A stretch of 25,710 nucleotides of DNA, taken from IMG/VR virus record IMGVR_UViG_3300034072_001831, positions 1-25,710 of that record; one strand, given 5' to 3'. Each line of letters starts with the position of its first letter. The stretch's first letter is position 1. A model generated the notes under the pieces. That model made no database searches and had not been told where the DNA came from. It saw only the letters and a program-made list of their open reading frames with translations. The DNA comes from a virus. Shown here piece after piece: positions 15,678 to 21,453 of the stretch. The position numbers and the translations under genes are program-made.

Positions 15678-15955
15678 CACTCGCAACCCACGCCATCGCC
15701 ATCCCGATCCAGCTTGCGGGAATAGCCGGGATCGCCCCGGCGTACCGGCGCAGCGCCATCCGCGCGGGCAGCGGCGCAGTTCGGATAATAGCTGGCACCG
15801 CCGCCACCGGACCCTGCCGAAGACGATCCGCGTGATGATCGCCTCCGGCCAGACCCGGCCCTGCTGCGAGACTTCCGCCGCGCCGATTCGACAGGTTCGG
15901 CCAATGTCATAGTCAGCGATGCAAACACCCCCGCCAAGACTGAGCGCCTGTTCAT
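15677..15955 (-). CDS. Exported Excalibur-domain protein
   Basis: A 92-residue protein with an N-terminal signal resembling a twin-arginine type (MNRRSVLAGVFASLTM, Ala-rich cleavage region near 20-25), a Ser/Arg/Gly-rich linker (about 26-54) and a C-terminal Excalibur domain. The domain shows YYPNC (Cys60), then DRDGDGVGCE with Asp83, Asp85, Asp87 and Cys91, the calcium-binding loop and paired cysteines of the family. It would act in the periplasm or at the envelope. It begins 1 nt after the stop of the preceding gene, in a run starting with the repressor, which points to expression in the lysogen and a possible lysogenic-conversion role. The domain call is strong; the role is unknown. Confidence 0.82.
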   Translation of the reverse strand: MNRRSVLAGVFASLTMTLAEPVESARRKSRSRAGSGRRRSSRGSSSAGSGGGGASYYPNCAAARADGAAPVRRGDPGYSRKLDRDGDGVGCE

Positions 15956-15956
15956 A

Positions 15957-16271
15957 TCAATCCCACAAATTCGTGGTTTTGATCTCGGGCACTTGCTTTT
16001 GCGCCGGCGGGTTCTTGCACAAAGACAGCTTCTTCTCGAATTCGTCCGTCAACGCCTTCCTCATCATCGGAACTGCTGTGGCGTTCTTGCCAACCAGTTG
16101 ACCTGCCGCAAGTGCCCCGACACAGCGAGGGTCGGGTGCATTTGGATCAAATAGATCAATCTCCTTCGGTGGCTGGCAAGCGGTCAGTGCAGTAGAAGGA
16201 GCGCTGCGAACCGCCGCTGCGCATTGGTCGAGATTTGCCGGAAGACTGGCCAGCATCAGCAGGATCGACAT
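15957..16271 (-). CDS. Cys-containing, possibly exported small protein
   Basis: A 104-residue protein starting at the ATG at 16271, 2 nt after the repressor stop, with a GAGGAAG ribosome-binding site inside the end of the repressor gene. A TTG at 16277 is a less likely start. The N-terminus (MSILLMLASLPA) is hydrophobic but short and lacks a basic residue, so export is possible rather than certain. Four cysteines (17, 32, 49, 85) could form two disulfides in the periplasm. No family is recognised. Its position between the repressor and the exported Excalibur protein suggests co-expression in lysogens. Confidence 0.65.
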   Translation of the reverse strand: MSILLMLASLPANLDQCAAAVRSAPSTALTACQPPKEIDLFDPNAPDPRCVGALAAGQLVGKNATAVPMMRKALTDEFEKKLSLCKNPPAQKQVPEIKTTNLWD

Positions 16272-16273
16272 CG

Positions 16274-16960
16274 TCAAATCTTCCTCGCAACGCCGACCAC
16301 GCGGCCGACCAAGCTCAACTCACCATCGTAAGCTGTTTCAGCGGGCACGCTGGGGTTGTCCGACAGGATCTTCACGCCGCCGTCGGGCATCGGTCGCAGC
16401 CGCTTGATCATTCCAAGCCCGGCATAGTTGCAGGCCCAGATCTGGTCACCCATCGTGATGCGCTTGGCCGAGGTGTCGATAATGACCACGTCGTTGGAAT
16501 GGATCGTTGGCATCATCGAATCGCCCGCTCCTTCCGCGAAATAAATCAGCGCAGGAGGGGCAGCGGTAAACGCCCGGATGAATGCCTCCGGGAAGTAGCG
16601 CATTTCCTCTTCGACTGGGTTGTCGAGGTAGGTCGCGCCCATGCCGAAAGCGAGATCCAAGTGGCGGATGGGGAGCAGGCCCCGCTCCGCTGCCATCTCT
16701 TCGAAGTCCACAAGCTTGGACGCCCCGCCCGCAAGTTGACGCGAAACGTGGTCTGGAGAACGAGCACTTGTTTCGCCTGTGAGATACTCAGGCGTCGTTT
16801 CAAGTGCCCGCGCAATCTTATGCAAGTGCCTCGATCCAGTGGCACCACCGGACACCAACTTCCAAATGGATTGGGTGCTCACCCCCACTCGGCGCGCAAG
16901 CTCGGCTTGAGACCAGCCCTTCTCCTGTAGGAGAACTTCAATCTTGGTGCCGAGAGTCAT
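16274..16960 (-). CDS. Phage repressor, HTH plus S24/LexA-like domain
   Basis: A 228-residue CI-type repressor. Residues about 6-60 are an XRE HTH (WSQAELARRVGVSTQSIWKLVSGG). The C-terminal S24-like domain has GDSM with Ser148 and a Lys at about 186 in LGMIKRL, the spacing expected for the Ser-Lys dyad. An Ala-Gly pair lies at 77-78, about 70 residues before Ser148, whereas LexA cleaves about 35 residues before it, so RecA-triggered self-cleavage is uncertain. It should keep the prophage silent by binding the operators in the gap to the divergent YdaS gene. It is the first gene of a four-gene leftward operon. Confidence 0.88.
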   Translation of the reverse strand: MTLGTKIEVLLQEKGWSQAELARRVGVSTQSIWKLVSGGATGSRHLHKIARALETTPEYLTGETSARSPDHVSRQLAGGASKLVDFEEMAAERGLLPIRHLDLAFGMGATYLDNPVEEEMRYFPEAFIRAFTAAPPALIYFAEGAGDSMMPTIHSNDVVIIDTSAKRITMGDQIWACNYAGLGMIKRLRPMPDGGVKILSDNPSVPAETAYDGELSLVGRVVGVARKI

Positions 16961-16969
16961 GCAGGGACA

Positions 16970-16987
16970 CTACAACTTTGGTTGCAG
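16970..16987. promoter_or_regulatory. Candidate repressor operator 1
   Basis: An imperfect inverted repeat CTACAAC-TTTG-GTTGCAG: seven-base half-sites with one mismatch around 4 nt, ten bases upstream of the repressor start codon. Its left part CTACAACTTTGG recurs as CTGCAACTTAGG at 17017-17028 (10 of 12 identical). Repeated dyads between divergent repressor and Cro-like genes are the usual layout of a lysogeny switch. Confidence 0.55.
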
Positions 16988-17009
16988 GCGGTCCTTTGAA
17001 TTTTAGTTC

Positions 17010-17045
17010 TTGCGCCCTGCAACTTAGGGTGATATTTCATCACCC
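17010..17045 (+). promoter_or_regulatory. Rightward promoter, operator 2 and start-site hairpin
   Basis: TTGCGC (17010-17015), 17 nt, TATTTC (17033-17038) is a candidate promoter whose start point would fall at about the YdaS ATG (17046), suggesting a leaderless message. The second operator copy CTGCAACTTAGG (17017-17028) lies inside its spacer, where a bound repressor would block it. A perfect inverted repeat, GGGTGAT (17027-17033), 5 nt, ATCACCC (17039-17045), ends exactly before the ATG. All elements are seen directly; their function is inferred. Confidence 0.5.
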
Positions 17046-17372
17046 ATGGCTGATAACCCCACCCCATATGAAGCCCTTCTGGCTGCAGTCGATCGGGCAG
17101 GCTCACAGTCCGCACTTGCCCGCATTGTTGGTTGCTCGAACACCTCCGTCTGGAAATGGGTGCAGAGTTCCAAGCGGATGCCTGCAGAGTTCGTGCTTAA
17201 AGCTGAAGCCGCCACTGGCGTGTCTCGCCATTTTCTTCGCCCCGATATCTACCCGGTGGAAGTGCCCCACGCTCCTCCTGCTTGGCATGGCGTAGACCTC
17301 GGCACGGCCCACGTCTCTTTCCAAAACGGCGCAATTTCGCAACGCATCCAAGAAGTTGGAGCGGCTGCATGA
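17046..17372 (+). CDS. YdaS/Cro-like transcriptional regulator
   Basis: A 108-residue protein. Residues about 5-68 match YdaS-type Cro/CI-like DNA-binding proteins: SQSALARIVGCSNTSVWKWVQSSKRMPAEFVLKAEAATGVSRHFLRPDIYP, where the final HxLRPDIYP is the family hallmark. It is divergent from the repressor across 85 nt containing operator repeats, the position of Cro, so it probably antagonises the repressor and opens the lytic pathway. In some prophages YdaS homologues act as antitoxins, but no YdaT-like partner is seen here. The stop overlaps the next small gene (ATGA). Confidence 0.87.
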   Translation: MADNPTPYEALLAAVDRAGSQSALARIVGCSNTSVWKWVQSSKRMPAEFVLKAEAATGVSRHFLRPDIYPVEVPHAPPAWHGVDLGTAHVSFQNGAISQRIQEVGAAA

Positions 17373-17575
17373 GCTGGGCAAACAGCTACACAATCGCCAC
17401 CCCGCGCCCAAAAGCCGCTGAAAAGCGTGCTCGTCGCAAGATCGCGGCTCGCAACCACGCCGCAATCATCGATATCGTCGATGCCCGCCTGTGCGAACTG
17501 GGGCGGGGTTCGGATCAGGCAGCCGCATCATCTCGCCGTGCGGTCCAAATGCGGAGCTTCAACGATGACTTTTGA
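17369..17575 (+). CDS. Small basic protein, unknown
   Basis: A 68-residue protein starting at ATG 17369, overlapping the YdaS stop by 4 nt. It has an Arg/Lys/Ala-rich helix (AAEKRARRKIAARNHAAIIDIV) and no known domain, signal peptide or membrane helix. The basic character could fit a nucleic-acid-binding helper of the early regulator, but nothing more specific can be said. It overlaps the next gene by 11 nt. Confidence 0.55.
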   Translation: MSWANSYTIATPRPKAAEKRARRKIAARNHAAIIDIVDARLCELGRGSDQAAASSRRAVQMRSFNDDF

Positions 17576-17726
17576 TCAAATCCGCATCGAAGCCCTGCGC
17601 TTGGCCTTGTCGCATCACAATGGCGAGAACCTAAAAATCGTCGTCGACGAGGACCGCGTTCTCGCCACTGCCGCCAAGTTTGCTGATTTTATCTGCAACA
17701 AGGCAAGCGCAGAGGTTCAGTCATGA
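17565..17726 (+). CDS. Small unknown protein of early operon
   Basis: A 53-residue protein from ATG 17565, overlapping the preceding gene by 11 nt. The sequence reads as a plausible helix-strand-helix (FDQIRIEALRLALSHH, ENLKIVVDEDRVLATAAKFADFI). No family is recognised. It runs 10 nt into the end of a convergent minus-strand gene. It is a modest coding call based on context and codon pattern. Confidence 0.55.
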   Translation: MTFDQIRIEALRLALSHHNGENLKIVVDEDRVLATAAKFADFICNKASAEVQS

Positions 17727-17896
17727 CCGGCTTTGCGCTTGCCCTTCGCTGCCAACAGGCACTCGGCGTAAAGATCGAGGTACGCCGTGCGGTTCATCAA
17801 TGTCTTTTCGGTTTCCCAGTAAAGTATCTGGGCCGCCAGATCGAACGCTACACGCGCAACGCTGCCGCTGTCGGACGCACTTACTTCGTCTGCCAT
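17717..17896 (-). CDS. Small 59-residue protein opposing the early operon
   Basis: A minus-strand reading frame of 59 residues with AAAGGAA 6 nt before its ATG at 17896. The product has a natural composition: an acidic Ser-rich start (MADEVSASDSGSVARVAFDL), an amphipathic helix (AAQILYWETEKTLMNRTAYLDLYAECLLA) and a basic end (KGKRKAGHD). A plus-strand frame covering the same bases (17723-17986) would give an unnaturally Arg/Cys-rich product, so I prefer the minus gene. It resembles small helical phage proteins encoded opposite early operons, but no family is identified. It converges with the 53-residue gene and diverges from the CII-like gene. Confidence 0.55.
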   Translation of the reverse strand: MADEVSASDSGSVARVAFDLAAQILYWETEKTLMNRTAYLDLYAECLLAAKGKRKAGHD

Positions 17897-17941
17897 TTTT
17901 ATTCCTTTCGGTCAGAGTGTGGATTCCTGACTGTAACCGAA

Positions 17942-17968
17942 GCCGGAAGCGTTGCCAGCGCTTCCGGC
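17942..17968. repeat. Perfect 10-bp inverted repeat before the CII-like gene
   Basis: Arms GCCGGAAGCG (17942-17951) and CGCTTCCGGC (17959-17968) around TTGCCAG. The right arm ends directly at the GGAGGG ribosome-binding site of the gene at 17983. No T-tract follows on either strand, so it looks like an operator or a leader hairpin rather than an intrinsic terminator. It lies in the 86-nt divergent gap between the minus-strand 59-residue gene and the CII-like gene. Confidence 0.6.
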
Positions 17969-17982
17969 GGAGGGCTGTGGAA

Positions 17983-18444
17983 ATGACCAAGCGGCGCGAA
18001 CCACTGACCTACGAACGCACGCTGGCCACCGTCGCCGCGAAGATCGGATGGGACAATTGCGCGGCCATTTGCGGCGTGAGCCGGCGTGCTATCTCAAACT
18101 GGTCCGAACCCGATACCCAGGCGGGAATTCGCATGATCGATGCCGAGCGGCTCGATCGCGCGTACTTGGACGAAGGCGGCGATCATGCCCCGTTCCACCA
18201 GCTGTTCGGCCTGCGCATCGAACTGGCCGAGCAGGCCCCAGTCCGCCCCGATCTGATGCAGGTCGTGGCCGAGGTGGCCAAGGAAAGCGGCGAGGCAGTT
18301 TCGGCTCTGATCGATGCAGCCGGTTCGGTCGATCCCGCCAAGCGGCGCCGTGCGCGAGAGGAAGGCGAGGAAGCCCTCGCCGCCCTCACCCGCAGCCTCG
18401 CCGCGCTGGATGCGCAAGAGCGCGGCCAGATGGAGGAGCGCTGA
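17983..18444 (+). CDS. CII-like HTH phage regulator
   Basis: A 153-residue protein with an N-terminal HTH (KIGWDNCAAICGVSRRAISNWSEPD, about residues 20-44), a helical middle and an acidic, Ala-rich C-terminal helix (RREEGEEALAALTRSLAALDAQERGQ-like region). The arrangement resembles regulatory proteins of P2-like and CII families, which bind near early promoters after repressor loss. The GGAGGG site 8 nt before ATG 17983 supports the start. It lies just upstream of the Ogr-type gene, so it may control the step between early and late expression. Exact family is uncertain. Confidence 0.65.
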   Translation: MTKRREPLTYERTLATVAAKIGWDNCAAICGVSRRAISNWSEPDTQAGIRMIDAERLDRAYLDEGGDHAPFHQLFGLRIELAEQAPVRPDLMQVVAEVAKESGEAVSALIDAAGSVDPAKRRRAREEGEEALAALTRSLAALDAQERGQMEER

Positions 18445-18449
18445 TCGCC

Positions 18450-18830
18450 ATGGCCGAACAAGCCGCCTCTTCCGATACAGCGTTTGACCGGAACGTGCTT
18501 GCCCATCGGCAGGACCGCGCCGGTAACCTCGATTGCCCGCATTGCGGCTGCCAGGGCCGCGTTCGATCGAGCGAGGCGGTCACGCCGCAGCACCGCAAGA
18601 TCTACTACTTCTGCAGCAACGTGTTCTGTGGCCACAGCTGGCTTGCCACCGTGTCTTACGAATACGGGCTTTCGCCCAGCGCCATCCCCAATCCCAAGGT
18701 CACCCTGCCGCTGCGCCCCATGCCGCGCCAGCAGGTGATGGAGCTGCTGCGCGAACGCGATGCCGATCAGCCCGAACTGTTTGACGTCACGACGCCGGAC
18801 CAGATCGCTCCTGATACCGGCTGCGGCTGA
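18450..18830 (+). CDS. ogr: Ogr/Delta-family late activator (zinc finger)
   Basis: A 126-residue protein with the Ogr zinc-binding pattern: Cys29, Cys32, Cys55 and Cys60, exactly CX2CX22CX4C as in P2 Ogr and P4 Delta. Around it are LDCPHCG, YYFCSNVFCGHSW and LSPSAIPNP, typical Ogr sequences. It activates late tail and head promoters by binding dyads near -55 and contacting RNA polymerase alpha. It is longer than P2 Ogr (72), with an extra N-terminal segment and a C-terminal helix plus acidic tail. A candidate target is the dyad at 6434-6460. It starts 6 nt after the CII-like gene stop. Confidence 0.9.
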   Translation: MAEQAASSDTAFDRNVLAHRQDRAGNLDCPHCGCQGRVRSSEAVTPQHRKIYYFCSNVFCGHSWLATVSYEYGLSPSAIPNPKVTLPLRPMPRQQVMELLRERDADQPELFDVTTPDQIAPDTGCG

Positions 18831-18840
18831 CGTCATGCCG

Positions 18841-18858
18841 CCGGGCTGATCGGCCCGG
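18841..18858. terminator. Hairpin after the Ogr gene
   Basis: CCGGGC (18841-18846), TGATCG loop, GCCCGG (18853-18858), 10 nt after the Ogr stop. The stem is strong but lacks a following T-tract, so it could be an atypical terminator or an mRNA-stabilising hairpin before the early operon. Confidence 0.35.
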
Positions 18859-18893
18859 ATCAATACCCTGTTCCCCGTAGCGTATCGCCGGAC

Positions 18894-18909
18894 GCGATTC
18901 CGGAATCGC
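18894..18909. repeat. Perfect 16-bp palindrome upstream of early operon
   Basis: GCGATTCC followed directly by GGAATCGC, in the noncoding gap 44 nt before the ATG at 18953. A perfect palindrome of this length is expected less than once per window this size by chance, and its position suits an operator for a dimeric regulator such as the CII-like protein. Function is inferred. Confidence 0.45.
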
Positions 18910-18952
18910 CCAAGATTTGCCTCGGCACTTTGCCAGTTCCCGGAGAAATCCC

Positions 18953-19309
18953 ATGCCATCTGCGCAAACCCAGTTCCGCAAGAAAGCACCGCGCCACAAG
19001 GCCGCGAACTTTGTCCCCTCCTTCGAATGCCAGTGCGGCGAGGTTCACCATAGCCTCAACGGGCAGTTGCCGGTGAGCTGGTCGGTTTCGTCCGGCACGG
19101 TGTTCTGCCCCGCTTGCACTCTCGCCGGCATCCCCGCCCGCGTCCTGCCGCGCCGTGATGGCCGGTCAGACCGCGTGCGCCTGCGCGGCGAGGTGATCGA
19201 ACTGCTGCGCGAAGGCCAGCACCTGATGCCACCCGGCGCAGCGGCCCGGGTGGACTGGGTGCAGCGCGTCAACACTCTGCTGGCCGATGTCAGCGCGAGT
19301 GCAGCGTGA
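18953..19309 (+). CDS. Zinc-ribbon-like small early protein
   Basis: A 118-residue protein. I chose ATG 18953 because GGAGAAA lies about 6 nt upstream. Cys26 and Cys28 (CQCG) pair with Cys52 and Cys55 (CPAC), a plausible zinc ribbon, between a basic N-terminus (FRKKAPRHKAANF) and a helical Arg-rich C-terminal half. No family is recognised. It is the first gene of the long early operon; the stop overlaps the next tiny gene by one base (TGATG). Confidence 0.68.
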   Translation: MPSAQTQFRKKAPRHKAANFVPSFECQCGEVHHSLNGQLPVSWSVSSGTVFCPACTLAGIPARVLPRRDGRSDRVRLRGEVIELLREGQHLMPPGAAARVDWVQRVNTLLADVSASAA

Positions 19310-19434
19310 TGGCATCCTCACCCGATAGCCGCGCCCATGCGCCCCTATCCTGGCACGCCAGCTTCGGCCTCGGCCTGTCGGCCTTTGCCCTGCTCTACAT
19401 GGCGCAGATCCTGATCGAGGCAGCGGCGCGGTGA
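19309..19434 (+). CDS. Tiny membrane protein A (41 aa)
   Basis: A 41-residue reading frame starting within TGATG at the end of the preceding gene. After a polar start (MASSPDSRAHAPLSW) it has one hydrophobic helix (ASFGLGLSAFALLYMAQIL) and ends EAAAR. One transmembrane segment and tight coupling on both sides support a real gene. Its function is unknown. A small holin-like or exclusion role is possible but there is no direct evidence. Confidence 0.6.
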   Translation: MASSPDSRAHAPLSWHASFGLGLSAFALLYMAQILIEAAAR

Positions 19435-19547
19435 TCCATCCCATCGAACCCGCACCCACGCGCATGCAGACAGCCTTGCGGTTCGCCCTGCCTGCCGCTG
19501 CCATTGTCCTAGGCCTCACGCTCGCCGTGCGCGCCGCCCTCTCCTGA
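19431..19547 (+). CDS. Tiny membrane protein B (38 aa)
   Basis: A 38-residue frame starting with GTG inside GTGA, overlapping the previous tiny gene by 4 nt. It has a polar start (MIHPIEPAPTRMQ) and one hydrophobic helix (FALPAAAIVLGLTLAV) and ends in RAALS. It is probably co-translated with its neighbour. Function is unknown. The GTG start makes the call a little less certain. Confidence 0.52.
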   Translation: MIHPIEPAPTRMQTALRFALPAAAIVLGLTLAVRAALS

Positions 19548-19558
19548 AAGCAACGATC

Positions 19559-20728
19559 ATGGCCGACAACACCAAGATCGAATGGGCCGACGCCACCGTC
19601 AACGCCATCAACGGCTGCAGCGTCACCAGCCCCGGCTGCACGCACTGCTATGCCATGAAGCTGGCAGGCACCCGCATGCGCGACCATCCAACGCGCAAGG
19701 GCCTCACGATCGAGAGCAAGGCCGGTCCCGTCTGGAACGGCGAGGTGCGCCTGCACGAACCGGCGCTGCTGCAGCCACTGTCCTGGACAAAGCCGCGCCG
19801 CATCTTCTGGAATGCCCACGGCGACACCTTCCACGAGAACGTCCCCGACGAGTGGATTGACCGCATCTTCGCCGTCGCCGCGCTCACGCCCCAGCACACC
19901 CACATGATCCTGACCAAGCGCAGCGCACGGATGCGGGAATACTTCCGTGAAAGCACTGGCTGGCGCGCTCGCATTGCGGGGCTTCTCAACGAGCTGAAGC
20001 CATCGCCGCTCTGGAACGGTGCCGTTCATCAAAGCTGGCAGAACCTTCACGGCAGACCCGATGGACTCCCCAACGTCTGGCTGGGCGTCAGCGTCGAAGA
20101 TCAGACCCGCGCCGACGAGCGCATCCCCGATCTGCTCGCCACCCCCGCCGCCGTCCGCTTCCTCTCCTGCGAACCGCTGCTCGGGCCGGTGGACATTAAT
20201 CGCTGGCTGCACATCATGTGGCGATGCTCCTATTGTCGGCAGTTTTTCGATGGCCGTCACAAGCAGCATTGTCCCGGTTGCGGCAAGGAAGGCGGTTATT
20301 GCGGCTCTCACCCGTTCAATGGCCGCAACCGGCCTGCTCGCCCCGGCTTTCCGTTTCAATCTGGGTCTGGAATCGACTGGGTAATCGCAGGCGGCGAAAG
20401 CGGCCCCGGCGCGCGCCCAATGCACCCCGACTGGGCCCGCTCCCTGCGCGACCAGTGCGCCGACGGCGGCGTGTCGTTCCACTTCAAGCAGTGGGGCGAG
20501 TGGGGGCATGCCTTCCACATCGACGGTTGCAATGGGATTTCTGCAGCGACAACAGGCACCGGTCACTGGCCTGACCCGAAGCGCTATCGCGTCGTCGGCG
20601 GTCTTTTGGACGGAGAGAGGTTCGAAAGCCACGCTTCGGACTACATGTTGTTGCGTACCGGCAAGAAGCGCGCCGGTCGCCTGCTCGATGGCGTCGAACA
20701 CAACGGCATGCCCGAGGCGCGGGCATGA
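19559..20728 (+). CDS. DUF5131 / phage Gp37-Gp68 family protein
   Basis: A 389-residue protein of the Gp37/Gp68 (DUF5131) family. The N-terminal signature is present: IEWADATVNAINGC (Cys20), SPGC (Cys27) and HCYA (Cys30), a Cys cluster like that of radical-SAM enzymes, followed by the family blocks GPVWNGEVRL, FWNAHGDTFHENVPDEWIDRIF, HMILTKRSARM, PNVWLGVSVEDQ, FLSCEPLLGP and WVIAGGESGPGARPMHPDWARSLRDQC. An insertion at about 218-255 (RCSYC, then HCPGCG and YCG) looks like a zinc-binding module. Family members probably bind an iron-sulfur cluster and S-adenosylmethionine, but the substrate is unknown. Confidence 0.88.
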   Translation: MADNTKIEWADATVNAINGCSVTSPGCTHCYAMKLAGTRMRDHPTRKGLTIESKAGPVWNGEVRLHEPALLQPLSWTKPRRIFWNAHGDTFHENVPDEWIDRIFAVAALTPQHTHMILTKRSARMREYFRESTGWRARIAGLLNELKPSPLWNGAVHQSWQNLHGRPDGLPNVWLGVSVEDQTRADERIPDLLATPAAVRFLSCEPLLGPVDINRWLHIMWRCSYCRQFFDGRHKQHCPGCGKEGGYCGSHPFNGRNRPARPGFPFQSGSGIDWVIAGGESGPGARPMHPDWARSLRDQCADGGVSFHFKQWGEWGHAFHIDGCNGISAATTGTGHWPDPKRYRVVGGLLDGERFESHASDYMLLRTGKKRAGRLLDGVEHNGMPEARA

Positions 20729-21453
20729 AAACCCCAAACCGCTCCACCGCCGTGATGCAGCGCCGGATCGAGCCGCATGACAGCCTCGAATACTTCCCCA
20801 CGCCGCCCTGGGCGACCCGTGCGGTGTGCGAGCTGCTGCAGGCCGAATATGGTGAGCCGCTGGAACTGCAGCGCGCGTGGGAGCCTTGCTGCGGCGAACT
20901 GCACATGGCGCGGCCCATGGGCGAGTACTTCGCGCAGGTCCACGCCACCGATGTGCATCGCTACTCGCTCGATCACGGGATCTTCGATTTCCTCGACGTG
21001 GGTGCCACGCCGCCGGTGCTCGACGTTGACTGGATCTTCCTCAACCCACCATTCCTGCCCGCGCACCGCTTTATCGAGCGTGCCCGCCGCATCGCCCGTC
21101 GCGGCGTGGCCGTGTTCGCCCGCAGCGCCTTCACCGAGTCTGACGGCCGCTACGAACCGCTTTTCTCACCCGAACAGCGCCCGGCCTGTGTCGCCACGTT
21201 CTGCGAACGGGTGGTGCTGCTGAAGGGCCGACTGATCGAGCGCAACAAGCCCGATCCGTTCAACCTTGATGATGAGGGCACCCCGAAGAAGGCCAGCAGC
21301 GCCACGGCCTACAGCTGGATCATCTGGCGCGGCACCGATCACGATACACGCCACCGCTGGATACCACCCGGCACAAGTACCCGCCTGACGCGCGAGGGCG
21401 ATTACCCCGATTATTCTCACCTGTTCCCCCAACCCGCAGGAGCGCTGCTCTGA
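20725..21453 (+). CDS. Phage N6-adenine-type DNA methyltransferase
   Basis: A 242-residue SAM-dependent methyltransferase-like protein. It opens with the phage adenine-methyltransferase lead DSLEYFPTPPWATRAV (19-34), then motif I AWEPCCGELHMA (51-62) and catalytic motif IV NPPF (107-110). These fit enzymes methylating adenine N6 in DNA. No target-recognition domain can be read. It could protect phage DNA from host restriction. It overlaps the DUF5131 gene by 4 nt and the nuclease-like gene by one base. Confidence 0.82.
   Translation: MKTPNRSTAVMQRRIEPHDSLEYFPTPPWATRAVCELLQAEYGEPLELQRAWEPCCGELHMARPMGEYFAQVHATDVHRYSLDHGIFDFLDVGATPPVLDVDWIFLNPPFLPAHRFIERARRIARRGVAVFARSAFTESDGRYEPLFSPEQRPACVATFCERVVLLKGRLIERNKPDPFNLDDEGTPKKASSATAYSWIIWRGTDHDTRHRWIPPGTSTRLTREGDYPDYSHLFPQPAGALL

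Noticed and set aside
17723-17986. Plus-strand frame of 87 codons coupled by ATGA to genes on both sides.
   Set aside because: The product is Arg/Cys-rich and unnatural, it covers the divergent gap and palindrome, and a better frame with a ribosome-binding site exists on the opposite strand (17717-17896). The coupling overlaps may be chance.
19166-20737. Very long minus-strand open frame (over 500 codons).
   Set aside because: It lies antisense to the well-supported DUF5131 gene and others. GC-rich codon bias creates such shadow frames, and the translation has no recognisable family features.
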